64,000 nt of DNA from Drechmeria coniospora (lineage: Eukaryota; Ascomycota; Sordariomycetes; Hypocreales; Ophiocordycipitaceae): the NCBI RefSeq assembly GCF_001625195.1, contig NC_054390.1, positions 2,132,027 to 2,196,026 of the forward strand, in the 5' to 3' direction. Below the pieces are notes generated by a model, which was given only the letters and a program-made list of their open reading frames with translations, searched no databases and was not told where the DNA came from. Numbering within the stretch: position 1 is the first letter of the stretch; the number at the start of each line of letters is the position of its first letter. A program made the translations under genes and the position numbers. This document shows positions 23,948 to 34,599 of this stretch, one piece after another.

Positions 23948-25799
23948 CAACTAACTATATGCGCATTAAACGTAGTAATAACAATGCCTCAAAGCAGCCG
24001 TATAATGCCCTGAGGCAAGGAATTATTGCAGTAAATGCAATTACGGATTTACAAGCTATTACCTCTCGACGGACAAGTCGATAGATTCATTATCTTCGAG
24101 ATTTAGAAGCTGATTAATACAATGCCCCATTGCGTTGAGGCTATTATTATTGCAGTAGCGGGGTAGTAGACGAAATATGTATTGTTATAATACTAACAAG
24201 ATAGATTAGGTTTGACTGGACTAAGGATGCGCTACCTAAGAACGGGCAAATACTTTTTGCCCCCCACTGTAGTTGTACATGCATGTACTGTATGGTACAG
24301 CCTTGCAGGACGCGTATACGTACATCACCCATATGTACTTGAGTACTAAGTAATTAATACGGAGTGAGAGGGATTCACAACCACTCCAATACTCCACATG
24401 TCAGCACGGAGTACATGTAATACTGCACAGTACTTTTACAACCAAGTGCACCAGGGAAGGAGATCTCTCGATCCAGCACCTCATCTCGGTGGCGGAACAG
24501 TTTCTACAAGCGGGGAAATTCTCTGTGTCGCATTCATATTCGGCCCCAATCGAGTGCTCATTCTACCCTAGTTTCAGAGCGCATGAATGGAAGAAACAAG
24601 CAAAGCGACTGCTGGGATAACCTATGGTCCTAGGCGTGTGGTATATGAAGCAGTGGCTGTAACTTCGGTAGGGCCATGAGGTCCTTCGAGCTCTGACGGC
24701 GGATGGAGTTTGCGGTGCCTTCCGCGCCGGCAATTACTAGTACGTTGCTTCATCTCCATCGCGGGCGTCCTCCGCTCCCATCGCTCGTCCTTGCACCCAT
24801 CTGGCTCTCATCGTCAGACTTGTTCTTGTCCGTCGTCAGTGAGTGCCTTTCGATTTTTTTGTTTTCTGCATGGTGTGGGTGGAATGCCCGGTAGCGTGTG
24901 TAAGGCTGACCATTCCTTAAAAGTTACACACCATACCAGTCGCTTGTTTTCCTCCACGATTCAGTCCGGGGGGGGTCTGTTTGCAGGTATCCTTGAATTT
25001 ATGTCACTGTAATGGTCATTCATGGAGAGAGTACAGCATGATGTGAACGAGAGCATGACGCTTCCTACTCGGTAGAATCCGTGCTCCAACTATCGTTTCC
25101 ACCTCCATTTTTTTTAATGTTTTTCATGTATTCGTTTGCTATGGGCACGTATTATCAACCTAAGCTTGTCCTTGACCGGCTCCCGGATATATAAATTCAC
25201 GGGCAGTTATGCTCGGGGGGGTACAGTAATTAAGGTGTGTCGAGTGCACGGCTGAGCGGACGGCCAGGGAGGGTCATTGGCATGAGATGAGATGGGGGAG
25301 TTCCGTTTGCACATACGGATTTGAAATATATCAATGAGCCACGGGCATACGATCCTACGCCAAGGATCTTCATGGGTGGCCCAAGGTGGTGTCATGTTTC
25401 CCCCTACTTGCATTTTCCGCTTGGTACCTCTTCGGGCACGGATATGGGCAACTTGCGATCTCAAGAGACAAGATAGTCAAATAATCTACCAAGGCCCATT
25501 CTATCGATTGGGGGTTTCCCAATACGGTGCCATAATACACTCCTATCTACCTGCAGGTCGTACATCCTGAACAGCTACATGCAGCGAGGCGAGTACAGGT
25601 TGGCTTGTTTGACGCAGGTAGGCATAGTGTGCAGCCCAGGTTCCCATTTAGGCCTAACACGGCGAACACGTGTGATGGCTCGCCGTGGATGTAATCCGTG
25701 CCCGACGATGAAATACGGTGTCCGACCATGGGGAGCGGGTAATCATTCCGAAACTGGTGACCACACATGGAGGACGGTGACCGCACGGAGTGGGGGATG
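23948..25799. other. Gene-free region
   Basis: About 1.85 kb of mixed composition. A short ATG-initiated frame at 23959-24084 (MRIKRSNNNAS...) is Lys/Arg/Asn-rich and too short to assign. TACGGAGT motifs occur near 24359 and 24404. Nothing with a recognisable domain was found on either strand. Confidence 0.4.
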
Positions 25800-26382
25800 A
25801 CCATCCATGGAAAGCGGTGAGCATGCACTTGTAAGACTTTCATGACCGGCGTGGTGACATTGATCACGTACTCAAAAGCTTCCAAGCTTCTACGCGCAAG
25901 CGATTCCAGTGTGGCTGCTCTGGCGCCAGACACTATCAGCAAGGAGCATTGAGATAAAGCTATGTCGACAAACGTCCATACCAACTGTTGCTACTTGGGG
26001 CAGCAGCCTTGATTAACAGGGGCAGACTACTGGCCAGCATCGATTGTCCGACGTCGTACGCTCTTATTGCATCCCTCAAGTTCAGGTTAGACTCGAGTAG
26101 AGGGCTTGATTCGGATGCAGCTGATGCACGATGTTGGCGGTTGTAGTGCGCGGTAAGCATGCATCCTTGAGCCCACGTTGGCACTGGCATTACTGTGACA
26201 GTCGTGGATGACAATGAAACATGCCTGAAAATCGCGAAGTGGAGCTGCACCACCAAATCCCACCTGATGTGGCGGAAGTCACCTTCAAAATCAGTAGCAT
26301 TGCTCGATGATACAGACTGTTCTAATAGTCGCTCCTGAGCCGAAAGAAAGAGCGAAGGACCAAGACAAATCCCAATGGCCAT
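25800..26382 (-). pseudogene. Frameshifted relic, C-terminal part of a fungal regulator-like protein
   Basis: The minus strand holds two overlapping frames that read as one protein: 26382-25960 (IRWDLVVQLHFAIF, WAQGCMLTAHYNRQHR, NLRDAIRAYDVGQSML, ending WYGRLST) and then 25984 to about 25815 (ALSQCSLLIVSGARAATL, SLEAFEYVINVTTPVMK). At the junction the first frame hits TAG right after GTCGACA. A loss of one CGAC copy would explain the shift. The helical, Cys-poor character and phrases are reminiscent of the C-terminal region of fungal Zn2Cys6 / AflR-like transcription factors. No DNA-binding domain was found upstream. The family call is an impression, not a search result. Confidence 0.4.
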
Positions 26383-26579
26383 TACTCCCCTCCTTGCGGA
26401 GTACTGTTAGGAAGGTTGCAAGTAGTAACACCAATATTAACATTTTTAGGACATGACAGAAAAGGCACATGATAATACAGGGTAGGCCGGCCGAGAGCTT
26501 GGGCTTTACGCCCAGGCTCATGCAGTATAATACAGAACGCTTGCTGTATACGGAGTAGGCAATATTGTAAACTGACCAA

Positions 26580-27343
26580 GCACATAATCATCAGGATGAC
26601 CTAGTTCCCATTCTGACCTACAACTTACTGCACACAAGCAGCCCCTACTCCATAGATAGCACTGTACTTACGCATGCATGTTCTCCGTACAGTCGCCTTC
26701 ACTGCCTGCACTACCTGCCATTAGTACCTATACACTTACACTACTTGCACTGACTGCACTGACTGTACTGACCGAACTGCCTCCACCGCCCGTGTTGCCC
26801 TTTGAAGTAGATCATGCTGTCAAATCGAAAACCCGAACTTCCCGAGATGGATTTGCATTACCTCTGGCGTAGAGTGCATGTGCAGCAACTGCATGGTCAA
26901 GGGGTGAACGCAAGAAGCATACCATCGTACTGCTAGCACTGCACTAAACAGGCTAAACAAGGTGTGCAGCATACAGCGATTCCCTTCCTACATTTCGCCT
27001 CAGACACATTTCGCCTGAAACTCTATACAATTAGAACTACTGAAAAAAAGAGTAGAAAAGCCTTGGAATATCAGGGTGGGTAGTGTTGGCAGTGTACTGT
27101 AGATAGAAAGTGTCGACTTCGTGTTGCTTGTAGAGGATATGCGTTGCTAAAACGTACTCGCGATGCAGAAATCATGCAGTTCGGTTATTATCGGTCAAGT
27201 TTATGGATGGGGGTACTTGGATCTACTGATAGATTTGCCGAGACTACGGAGTACGGAGTATAAGTGCGGAGTACCGCAATTCGCTTTACCAAATTGGGTC
27301 ATGACACCGTGGGACGATCGCCAAGAAACCGTCGGATTAGGGT
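26580..27343. mobile_element. Non-autonomous TIR element, copy 1
   Basis: Collinear with the neighbouring copy 27370-28084 at an offset of about 745-770 bp. Shared blocks are the CAAGAAGC region (26909 against 27709), ACAGCGATT..CCC (26976 against 27744), TTATTATCGGT (27185 against 27945) and the right arm (27288-27343). The right arm contains ACCAAATTGGGTCATGACAC. The left arm near 26580-26620 is decayed. There is no coding capacity. Confidence 0.6.
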
Positions 27344-27369
27344 GGCCGCCTATGCGTGGGCTATCCTGA

Positions 27370-28084
27370 TCCCACAATGTCTCGGCGGCGATTATGCCAC
27401 GGTGTCATGACTCAATTCGGTAGTCCGCCTATGTACTTAGCGTTTCATCAAGCAGTCAATTCCCGCCCCCAACTATTACCTGTAGTCAGTACTAAAGTAT
27501 ACAATTACCTTCACTGCCCTGCGTTGCCTATGCATTGCCCGAACTGCCGCCTGCACTGTCTGCACTGCCTGCGCTGGATGCCCCCCCCCGGCTTCCTTTA
27601 AAAAAAAAGGTTGTCAATTGGAAAAGCCATAACCTTCCCAATTGGATTTTGCCACAACTGTAATAGCACAGAATGCACATGCAGTAACTGTAGTCACGGA
27701 CTGAATGCAAGAAGCGTATTATCATAGCAGTACTGGACTATACAGCGATTTCCCTCCTCTATGTAGCATTGTCCTTTACTGCAGGATAATTGCAACTACC
27801 GCAAAAATGGCAAAAAAGCTGTAGAACACCAGGTTGGATAGTGCTTTATGTGTACATAAAGAGCGTTGACTGTTATTACTTGTAGAGAATTTGTATTGGA
27901 AAACGAAGACTCCTAAGAATTACTTGTATATAGTGTGGTTATTATCGGTATAGTCAATAACAGATAGATGGGAGGTGTCTGTATATACTAATGAATTTCC
28001 TCAGAATACAGTACAATTAACTCATGTTCCTCATGCCAAATTAGGTCATGACAACGCGTAATAATTACCGAGACACTATGGGGT
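27370..28084. mobile_element. Non-autonomous TIR element, copy 2
   Basis: Arms of about 54 bp in inverted orientation: the left arm 27370-27423 contains TGTCTCGGCGGCGATTAT and GGTGTCATGACTCAATTCGG; the right arm 28033-28084 contains CCAAATTAGGTCATGACAAC and ACCGAGACACTATGGGG. The arms may extend some 15-20 bp further. There is no ORF of note between them. Long arms and a short non-coding body fit a MITE or MULE-type non-autonomous element. I cannot define a target duplication. Confidence 0.6.
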
Positions 28085-28590
28085 GAGGGAGATCATCCCT
28101 GTATGCGCAAACAGTAGGTGGTACCTGCACACATAACAGCAGCATTAGTCCCTCCTGGGCCGACTCGCCTCTAAATATTACAGCAAGAAGGTAAATATAC
28201 AAAAACTCATTTAGAGAAACCTCAGAAATTCCATAGAAAGTTATATAAGAAGAAGTCGTAACATAATACTCATATACTACACAGGATTTTAAGCAGAGTT
28301 CCTTATTGTACCTAGAAATCAATACTATTATTTTCACTCCACTACGTGCCTGCTCTTCAGCTAATTAGTACTTGTCAGGAGGCACCATGTACAGAGAGGC
28401 GTTATGTGATTAGAGATAGTGTTAAGGAAGGGAGCTTTTTATATAAGTAGCAAAACCTATTCGTTTTAGTAAGGTTAGAATTCGAAGCTACTCCTACATA
28501 CAATATGCTACGTATGCCACTGGTGTTCCTTGGCTCTCTACATGCATATAAAAAAAATCCATGATGCTGATGTGTACCTTTTGCTCCCTA
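28085..28590. other. Gene-free region downstream of the SKT5-like gene
   Basis: AT-rich spacer that likely includes the 3' UTR of the minus-strand SKT5-like gene. No ORF with a recognisable domain or RNA gene was seen. Confidence 0.4.
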
Positions 28591-31583
28591 TCACATAACA
28601 ACCTATAGTAATAATAAATCAGCATTGCTTGCTCAGTAAGCCAAGCAGGATACAAAAACGTAAACCGATAGTTACGAAAATGGGTCAAGCACTCACACAA
28701 TCGCCATCCTGCTTCCCTTGGGGAATGCCCATGTCCTCAAATGTCGCCGGTCCCTTGCCCGCTTTTGCTGGCGAAGTTACCGAACTATGTAATCCAGGTT
28801 TTGGTAGGCTGTGACCACCAGGAGATGCACTGCTGGCTCTGCCGGCAGTCTGTCCGGGCGAACCCCCCCCCCCATGACTCAAACCTGTGGGAGCTCTCGG
28901 TGGCCGCTGCACGTCCTGATTCAGCGGACCTAACCGTACCGGCCGGCCAGCGGCACCAGAAATGCCCGAGGAACTCTCGTGGCCCTGAGAGGTTGCGGGA
29001 GAGTTTTGCTGGAGAGGAGCGTCCGACATTGGGCGCGACGATGTTCTCGGGCCGTATTCGCTTCTTAGATCTGTACCAGACGGTGGGTAGGGAGGAGGCG
29101 TCTCCTGTAAGATCCCGTGCTGCGGCCGTGGTGGCGGCTTCTGCAACCTACTGGGCTCCCGAAAGCTAGAGGGGTAAGGCTGGGAAGCGGCGTGCATTTC
29201 CTGACCATCATCTGGAGGGTATGGGTTATGGGCTAGATTGGCTGGGCCTGGACTCGGTTGTCGATGGCCACCAGGACCTTGGCTGTCGTAGCCAACAGAT
29301 GACACCCTGCCCCGGAAAGCAAGTGGTTGCGATGATGGCTGCAAGCTCCCTACGCTTTGGGATGTCGGCATGGGTCTCGGTCCCGTGGCCTGACCCTTGA
29401 TGCCGAAGGTACCAATAGGCCGGTCAAAGTTCGATCCCTGGAACATGTGCTGATGAGATTCATAGCTTGAACTGAGCGGCTCTCGAATTTCGTCCTCTGG
29501 ATACGGTGCCGTAGATCGAGGGCGGCTCGTGTTGAGTGGCGGCGGCTGGTCATCTTCAGGATAGGGGGCCGCTGAGTGAGACCGGATTGGTTGCGTGCCG
29601 CCCGTGTCGAGCATGATGTTGAATGCCGGCTGGCGATCTGGACCGCCCCCGAGACCTATGACCGATGCTCTCGAGGGGTCTGGGAATGTTGCATGGTCAG
29701 ACACTATCGTTGGTTTTGCCCCGGGCGACGGGTGAGGTGAGATGCGGGGCGGCGTTGTTGCCGTCAACGATCTTCCTGACCCTCCCTGGAGATGGCCTAC
29801 AACACCATCGGCGGGAGTGGGAGGGTTGCTTCCCTCATTCACCGTGGGCATGTTCTGAAACTTCTTGAAGCGATCGGGCCGCCGGCCTCGCTGAGACCCG
29901 TGTTGCGATTTGATTCGCGTGAGGGTTGTCGTCTCGTGATCGGACTTGGACAGGCTCTTGTCCTGGTTTAACGATTCCAGGCGGGATTTGGCGTCCTTGT
30001 TGCCATGATCAGCGGCAAGCTGATACCAGCGGCGCGCGTCAGAGATGCTTTTGTCGACATGTATACCAATTTCATGATAATAGCCCATAGCAAATTCCCC
30101 GGTTGGCAGCTTGGCCGCCGCAGCCTCGTGGGCATATGCGAAGGCCAGCTCTTCATTTTTCTCAAAGACGCCTTCATAGCCAAAGAGAAACCAACGGCTC
30201 ACACCCAACGCCGCCTCGGGAAGGCCCTGCCTAGCTGCCAGACCATAGTAATGAAGTGAATAGGAAGGATGGAATTCGCACCCAAGCTGGCAGAGTTCGT
30301 ACGCTTGGCCTATCTTAAGCTGCGCCTTGGCGAACCCGAGGTATGCCGCCTTCTCAATATAGGACCTGGCAGTCTCGAGGCTGTACGGCAATAGCTCCTC
30401 GGGGATGGTGATGTCTGGGAGCTCCCGGCCGGCAAGCATGCCGTAAACGAAAGATCCTTGCGGGGCATCCTCGTCGGCACCATCGGCAGCGGCTCGAATT
30501 CGCTCCAGTCCCCTTGGATAATCCTTTGCCTCGCCATGCTGACCCAAGAGGCTCATCATTCCCATGCGGTATAAAGAAGCAGAGTCCTGCATGCTCATGC
30601 CCTGGTAGTAGTGTTCCTTTGCCTTGGACATGTCGTTGGACTGTTCGAATAGCATGCCCATGCGGTATTCGGAGCGCCCGTTGCCCAGATCTGCCGCTCG
30701 CCTGTAGCCATTAAAAGCCTCGCGCTTATCCGCCCGGCTGCCAAATTTTCCGAACTCGAGCCATTTGGATCGAAGGTAGAGGGCGTCTGGATGATCTTGA
30801 CGTGCCAGGTACGTGATGATGTTCAAGGCATCTACACGAAGCTCATGTTCGATACGAGGGGTTGACGATCTTGCTTTATCGGGTGATTCGCGGGCCGCCG
30901 CGTCCATGGCAATTTCAGCCCAAGTGAGAACGTCGCGTGCCCAGCTGATTTGCATCGTTACATTGAGGGAGTGTAGGACATGCTTGCGGGCATTCCAGAG
31001 GATCTCCTCCTTGGCATCATCGGCTGGCGGGATATTGTCCCCTGTGACCTTGGGGAAGGGGGAGAAGGAAGGCGCGTCCCAGTTCATGTTGTCAAGTGCC
31101 GTCGCTCGGCTATCGTTGCTCTCGTATGCGGCGATGTCGGCGTCGGGAGCATCGCCAGAGTGAAATGGGAAAGATTCGGCTACTCGGCTGCTCCTGGAAG
31201 CGGCATATGAGGATGAGAAAGACTCCCGATCATTTCCGGGCGCAAACTCTGGGCCGGATCGCTGTTCCGTGTTGCGGCCTTCCAACTCCATCCGCTGGAC
31301 GTCGTCTTGCATGCTCTGGGGCACCTGAGGATTTACTCTGCCGGAGGCGAAAAATGTCGTCAGCACACAGCCCCGCAGAAAAAAAGCATGCATCCGAAAT
31401 TAAACCCACTCTCCACATTCTGATCGTGCTTGCAACCAAATGGTCGATAGAATAGGTCTTGGGAGAACGCAGCAGCACGAAAGAAATACGCGAGACTGAC
31501 CTTTGCGGGGAAGGAGCTACAACCTCGGGTAGGTGGTAATCATCCATGCCTCCGGGGACAAATGTTGCGCCAAGCTGAGCCAT
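28591..31583 (-). CDS. SEL1-repeat chitin synthase activator (SKT5/CHS4 family)
   Basis: Regulatory subunit that in yeast (Skt5/Chs4) activates the class IV chitin synthase Chs3 at the bud neck and is lipid-anchored. Exons on the minus strand: 31583-31501, 31337-28697, 28602-28591; the sum is 912 codons (911 aa), phases consistent. The start is ATG at 31583 (MAQLGATFVPGG). Residues about 110-480 hold tandem SEL1 repeats, for example DHPDALYLRSKWLEFG, LGNGRSEYRMGMLFEQ, AYLGFAKAQLKIGQAYE and ARRWYQLAADHGNKDAKSRLE. Then follow a basic linker (GSQRGRRPDRFKKF) and about 380 residues of Pro/Ser/Gly-rich disorder. The large ORF read straight through would end CVSA, but TGT is followed by a GTGAGT donor. 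A branch-like GCTGATTTAT and the acceptor TACTATAG lead to GTT GTT ATG TGA, making the C-terminus Cys-Val-Val-Met, a canonical farnesylation CaaX box. Confidence 0.92.
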
Positions 31584-32600
31584 GTTATCCGATGCTAGAG
31601 CTGTCAGTCAGCTGAAGAAGATGGATGGTTCTTCACCAGCTTGTACTGGGCGAGTGAAATCCGGCCAGGTTAGGCTCGAGGAATATCCAGCCGCTTTTGC
31701 GACCTGCGCAGGGTGGAGAATATATCAAGATCAGCACGCAAATGTACTTGAATAAGGCGACCTCTTCCTACTCGGCCGATGAAACGAACAATCTCGATGC
31801 CGTCAAGGAAGAAGGGAGTTGACGTGAGCTGTTCTGAAGGCTTGAGGCACCAACGAACGAAAGATGCATCTGCACAGTGCGGGGGAGGGGTAAGGGGGGG
31901 GAACAGTACAGTATCCCATCACAAGTCACTTTTGCTACAGTTTATGTGCGTGAGTACACAGACTGCGATAAAGACATATTGCGTATTTCCACTTCCATGG
32001 ACGGAGTACTCCGTACTGTTCATGCAAGTAAGTACTGTGGGGCGGGGACAGTCTTCTCAACCTGCACCCAGCTTACCTACTTACGGTACAGTATTACTTG
32101 TACTTCGTGCAAGTACTTAGAGTACTTAGGCTGCAGACGTAGGCAGACATTCTTACTCTCCACCAGTGCGTGTATTATGAGCTAATGATCAGGATCTAAA
32201 TGAAACGAGGGTACATTAACAAAGCTTCTCTACATCGTAAAATGGTTAGAAAACACATGGACGTGGAAGAGCAAAATGCAATAATAACTATACTGTAGTA
32301 ACTATACTCCTATGTGTAAGCCAGTCTCTCCTGGCACTTGAGCCGTTACTAGTACAAAGTGCTAATACAATATATAACATATATCAATAATGCAGTACAG
32401 TTCATAGTATATATTAATAAGAAACTATATATATTTATAAAAAACATTTATGTTTATTTTTATAAATGTTAGACGTAATGTGTTTACTATAAATAAAATA
32501 AGAGGTCTAGTAACTAAAAGGCTAGTAATAAGTAGCTAGTTGTAAGTATGAAAATGAAATGAATTGAATTAATTCTTAAAGAGCCTCCTCTTATTGTATT
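31584..32600. other. Intergenic region upstream of the SKT5-like gene
   Basis: The first several hundred bases are probably promoter and 5' leader. A dense cluster of GTACGGAGTAC-type palindromes lies at 31990-32120 (for example ACGGAGTACTCCGTACTG near 32005). From about 32200 it becomes AT-rich and leads into the LTR at 32601. No gene was seen. Confidence 0.45.
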
Positions 32601-32646
32601 TGTTAAGGAGTCACTAGGTAATTGCTCTAGGGCTCTCAATGATGTT

Positions 32647-32847
32647 TGTTATGGAGTCACTAGTACTACCAGTATCTAGTGGTCGGAAATAGTTATTAAG
32701 AAACCTACGGAACACTAACTTAAGGTACGAGGCATTGGAGTACTTATACTCCAATGCCTGCTTAGTCATAGGATACGAGTTACGTACGGTAGCGCGTAGC
32801 TCTATCCTAGGATATAGCTCTATTAGGCAAAGCCTAATATCATAACA
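32647..32847 (-). repeat. 3' LTR of chromovirus A copy 2
   Basis: 201 bp, reading TGTTATGGAGTCAC to CCTAATATCATAACA on the plus strand. Termini are inverted TGTTAT/ATAACA. The few differences from the right LTR are transitions. Confidence 0.95.
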
Positions 32848-32876
32848 TATCCCCCTCCTTCCCTAATTCCTCCAGT
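32848..32876 (-). other. Polypurine tract of chromovirus A
   Basis: The plus strand reads TATCCCCCTCCTTCCCTAAT directly inside the left LTR. On the element's strand this is a purine-rich stretch, the expected plus-strand primer site. It independently supports the minus orientation. Confidence 0.75.
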
Positions 32877-32895
32877 AGTCCTCAATTAATCCAAT

Positions 32896-32898
<3 letters not shown>

Positions 32899-32928
<30 letters not shown>
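32899..32928. repeat. Poly-T tract (30 T)
   Basis: Thirty consecutive T between the polypurine tract and the tandem repeats of the element. It is a poly-A run on the element's strand. A similar but shorter T run lies near 40595 in element B. The length may be assembly-sensitive. Confidence 0.9.
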
Positions 32929-32930
<2 letters not shown>

Positions 32931-33128
32931 CTCTGTCCTGTTCGCGGGTGGTTGCCGGGCGCGTGTATTGATGCTTCTGTAGCTAAGGTTCCGTTGCGGC
33001 CCCGTTGCGCTGCCCCTTTGTCCTGTTCGCGGGTGGTTGCCTCTGTCCTGTTCGCGGGTAGTTGCCGGGCGCATATATTAATACTTCTGTAGCTAAGGTT
33101 CCGTTGCGGCCCTGTCGCGCTGCCCCTC
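32929..33128. repeat. 110-bp tandem duplication in the chromovirus A 3' region
   Basis: GCCTCTGTCCTGTTCGCGGG starts both units, at 32929 and 33039. The units share GTTGCCGGGCGC, CTTCTGTAGCTAAGG and CGCTGCCCC. Unit 2 shows several transitions (GCATATATTAATACTTC against GCGTGTATTGATGCTTC). An extra copy of the GTCCTGTTCGCGGGTGGTTG sub-motif ends unit 1. Confidence 0.85.
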
Positions 33129-33300
33129 CGTATTTCTTATGTGTTCGTTGCGGGTAAGTTGCGTGTTTCCTCTTTCCTCCTTTGTAATTGCCGCTTCCTT
33201 TAACGCTGCCGTTACAATTTCTTGCTTCCTCCCGCTCTCCCGCCTTCCTTACGGTACGTACCGTACCGGGGTTCTTGCTGCCGCTTGTCGCTAACTGCTT

Positions 33301-34395
33301 GTGTTAGTCGATTACTTACTTTCCCGTCGCCGTACCGCTATATCTGCCGCCGCCGATACTCCTCCTCCTCCTCCCAACAATAATAATAGCCCTATTCGTA
33401 GCTACACCTCGGACAAGGCATCGGCCGTTCGGTCGATAGGCGGCTTTACCGTCCAGGGAGACTCCTCGGACGAGGAGTATAACGTCCCCGCCGCCGAGGC
33501 TTAGATATGTTTGCCCTGCATCGAACGTCTAGTCCGCACCGGCGCCGCCTACTGCGAACGTAGTGGCGGCAATGGCTGTACCACTTGCGCCTCGGCTCGG
33601 CGTAGGTGCGAATAGATTCCGCACCTGCTAACGCCGTATCCGCGCCTCCGCCGCATCGTTTGCGAGCTCGTTCTTGCTGCCGCCGAAGGCGACTATATTG
33701 TTTCGGCTGCCCGTACCAAGACGGCTGAATTGCCCGGCCGCCGCGTTCGCCTCTCCGCCCCGTTTCGCTAGCTTGGCGATACCTGGCGTAAGCTCTATAA
33801 TACCGCCAGGACGACTCCCGCCGACGTTATCCCCGCCACTCCCCTTACCCCCGCCGGCGGTACTGCCCGTAGTACCGCCGCTGCGGCGCTGCCCTCGACT
33901 CCCGGCGACCCTATAGGTGCCCTGGTGCTGGCCTCGCAGGCCCTAACGCCGTCGCACAGCAGTAGTGTGCAGTAGCAGCAGCTGCAGATGCTAGTGCGCG
34001 GTTTTGCTGGCGCCATGCAAGGCCTGCGCGACCATCAGGGCGCGCAGGACGCCCAGCTCAACAGCTTTAAGCTAGTGCAATAGCAGCAGTCGGGCCTTAT
34101 GGCCGCGATCCACGAGGAGCTAGTTGCTGCCCGCCGTACCCGCAAGGCGGGTACGCCTTGTTCGCCCCGCCCCCCCCGTTGGGGACTACGGTCCCCCTCC
34201 TCCCCCCGTCGCGCTACCGCCGACCGCTCCGGCCCGTCTCGTCTTGCCGCCGCCTCGCCCTCTACCGCCCCCGGTAGAAGTTGCGCCCGCTGCGTCCTGT
34301 TTGCGGACGGCCTCCTAGCGCCGGCCCCGCCCCTTTACCTTTCGTCCTTAGTCGAGGATAACTCGAGCGAGTTACCGCCTCCCCCCGGCCGTTAA
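33301..34395 (+). pseudogene. Antisense accessory ORF of chromovirus A, six-cysteine protein
   Basis: A single plus-strand frame of 365 codons, opposite to gag-pol and outside pol. It is interrupted by five stops, all TAG (33502, 33613, 33769, 33973, 34081), two of them flanked by Gln codons, so CAG-to-TAG mutation explains them. The frame ends at TAA 34393. Order of parts: a Pro/Asn-rich leader (PPPPPNNNNSPI); an acidic motif VQGDSSDEEYNVP; a cysteine cluster at 33508-33609 with spacing CX2CX11CX7CX2CX6C, similar to a fungal Zn2Cys6 domain, including the basic CASARRRC; a middle region; a Gln-rich, probably helical C-terminal region (LVRGFAGAMQGLRDHQGAQD); and a Pro/Arg-rich tail. No ATG is visible at the start. 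The homologous ORF in element B shares frame, order and cysteine spacing. Function unknown. Confidence 0.6.
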
Positions 34396-34599
34396 GGGCC
34401 TAACGTTTGTGCGCTACGGCGCTGAGACTTCGTCTTGCTTGTAGCGCCCCGATTGGGGCTGGGAATTCTTCGGGGCCGACCTGGGTCCTTCGTTTTGAGA
34501 CGTTCCGGTTTGGGACGGAGGAGTTATTTGCGCCCCTTTCGGGCTGGTTGAATGCAAGCCGCGCCGACGCTATTGTTGCAAGGAGACTAGTCCGTCGTA

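Noticed and set aside
23959..24084. Short Lys/Arg/Asn-rich ORF beginning MRIKRSNNNAS
   Set aside because: 41 codons only; a vague resemblance to the N-terminus of pogo-type transposases is too weak to call.
25547..25984. Intact 145-codon gene on the minus strand
   Set aside because: Only its first 55 or so codons look protein-like, and they continue the upstream frame after a frameshift; the rest is low-quality sequence.
28685..28696. Read-through C-terminus CVSA for the SKT5-like protein
   Set aside because: A consensus GTGAGT donor follows the Cys codon, and a good acceptor leads to Val-Val-Met-stop, the expected CaaX ending.
33301..34395. Amber codons as programmed read-through or reassigned codons
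   Set aside because: gag and pol of the same elements show the same CAG/CAA-to-stop pattern, and host genes use the standard code, so RIP is the simpler cause.
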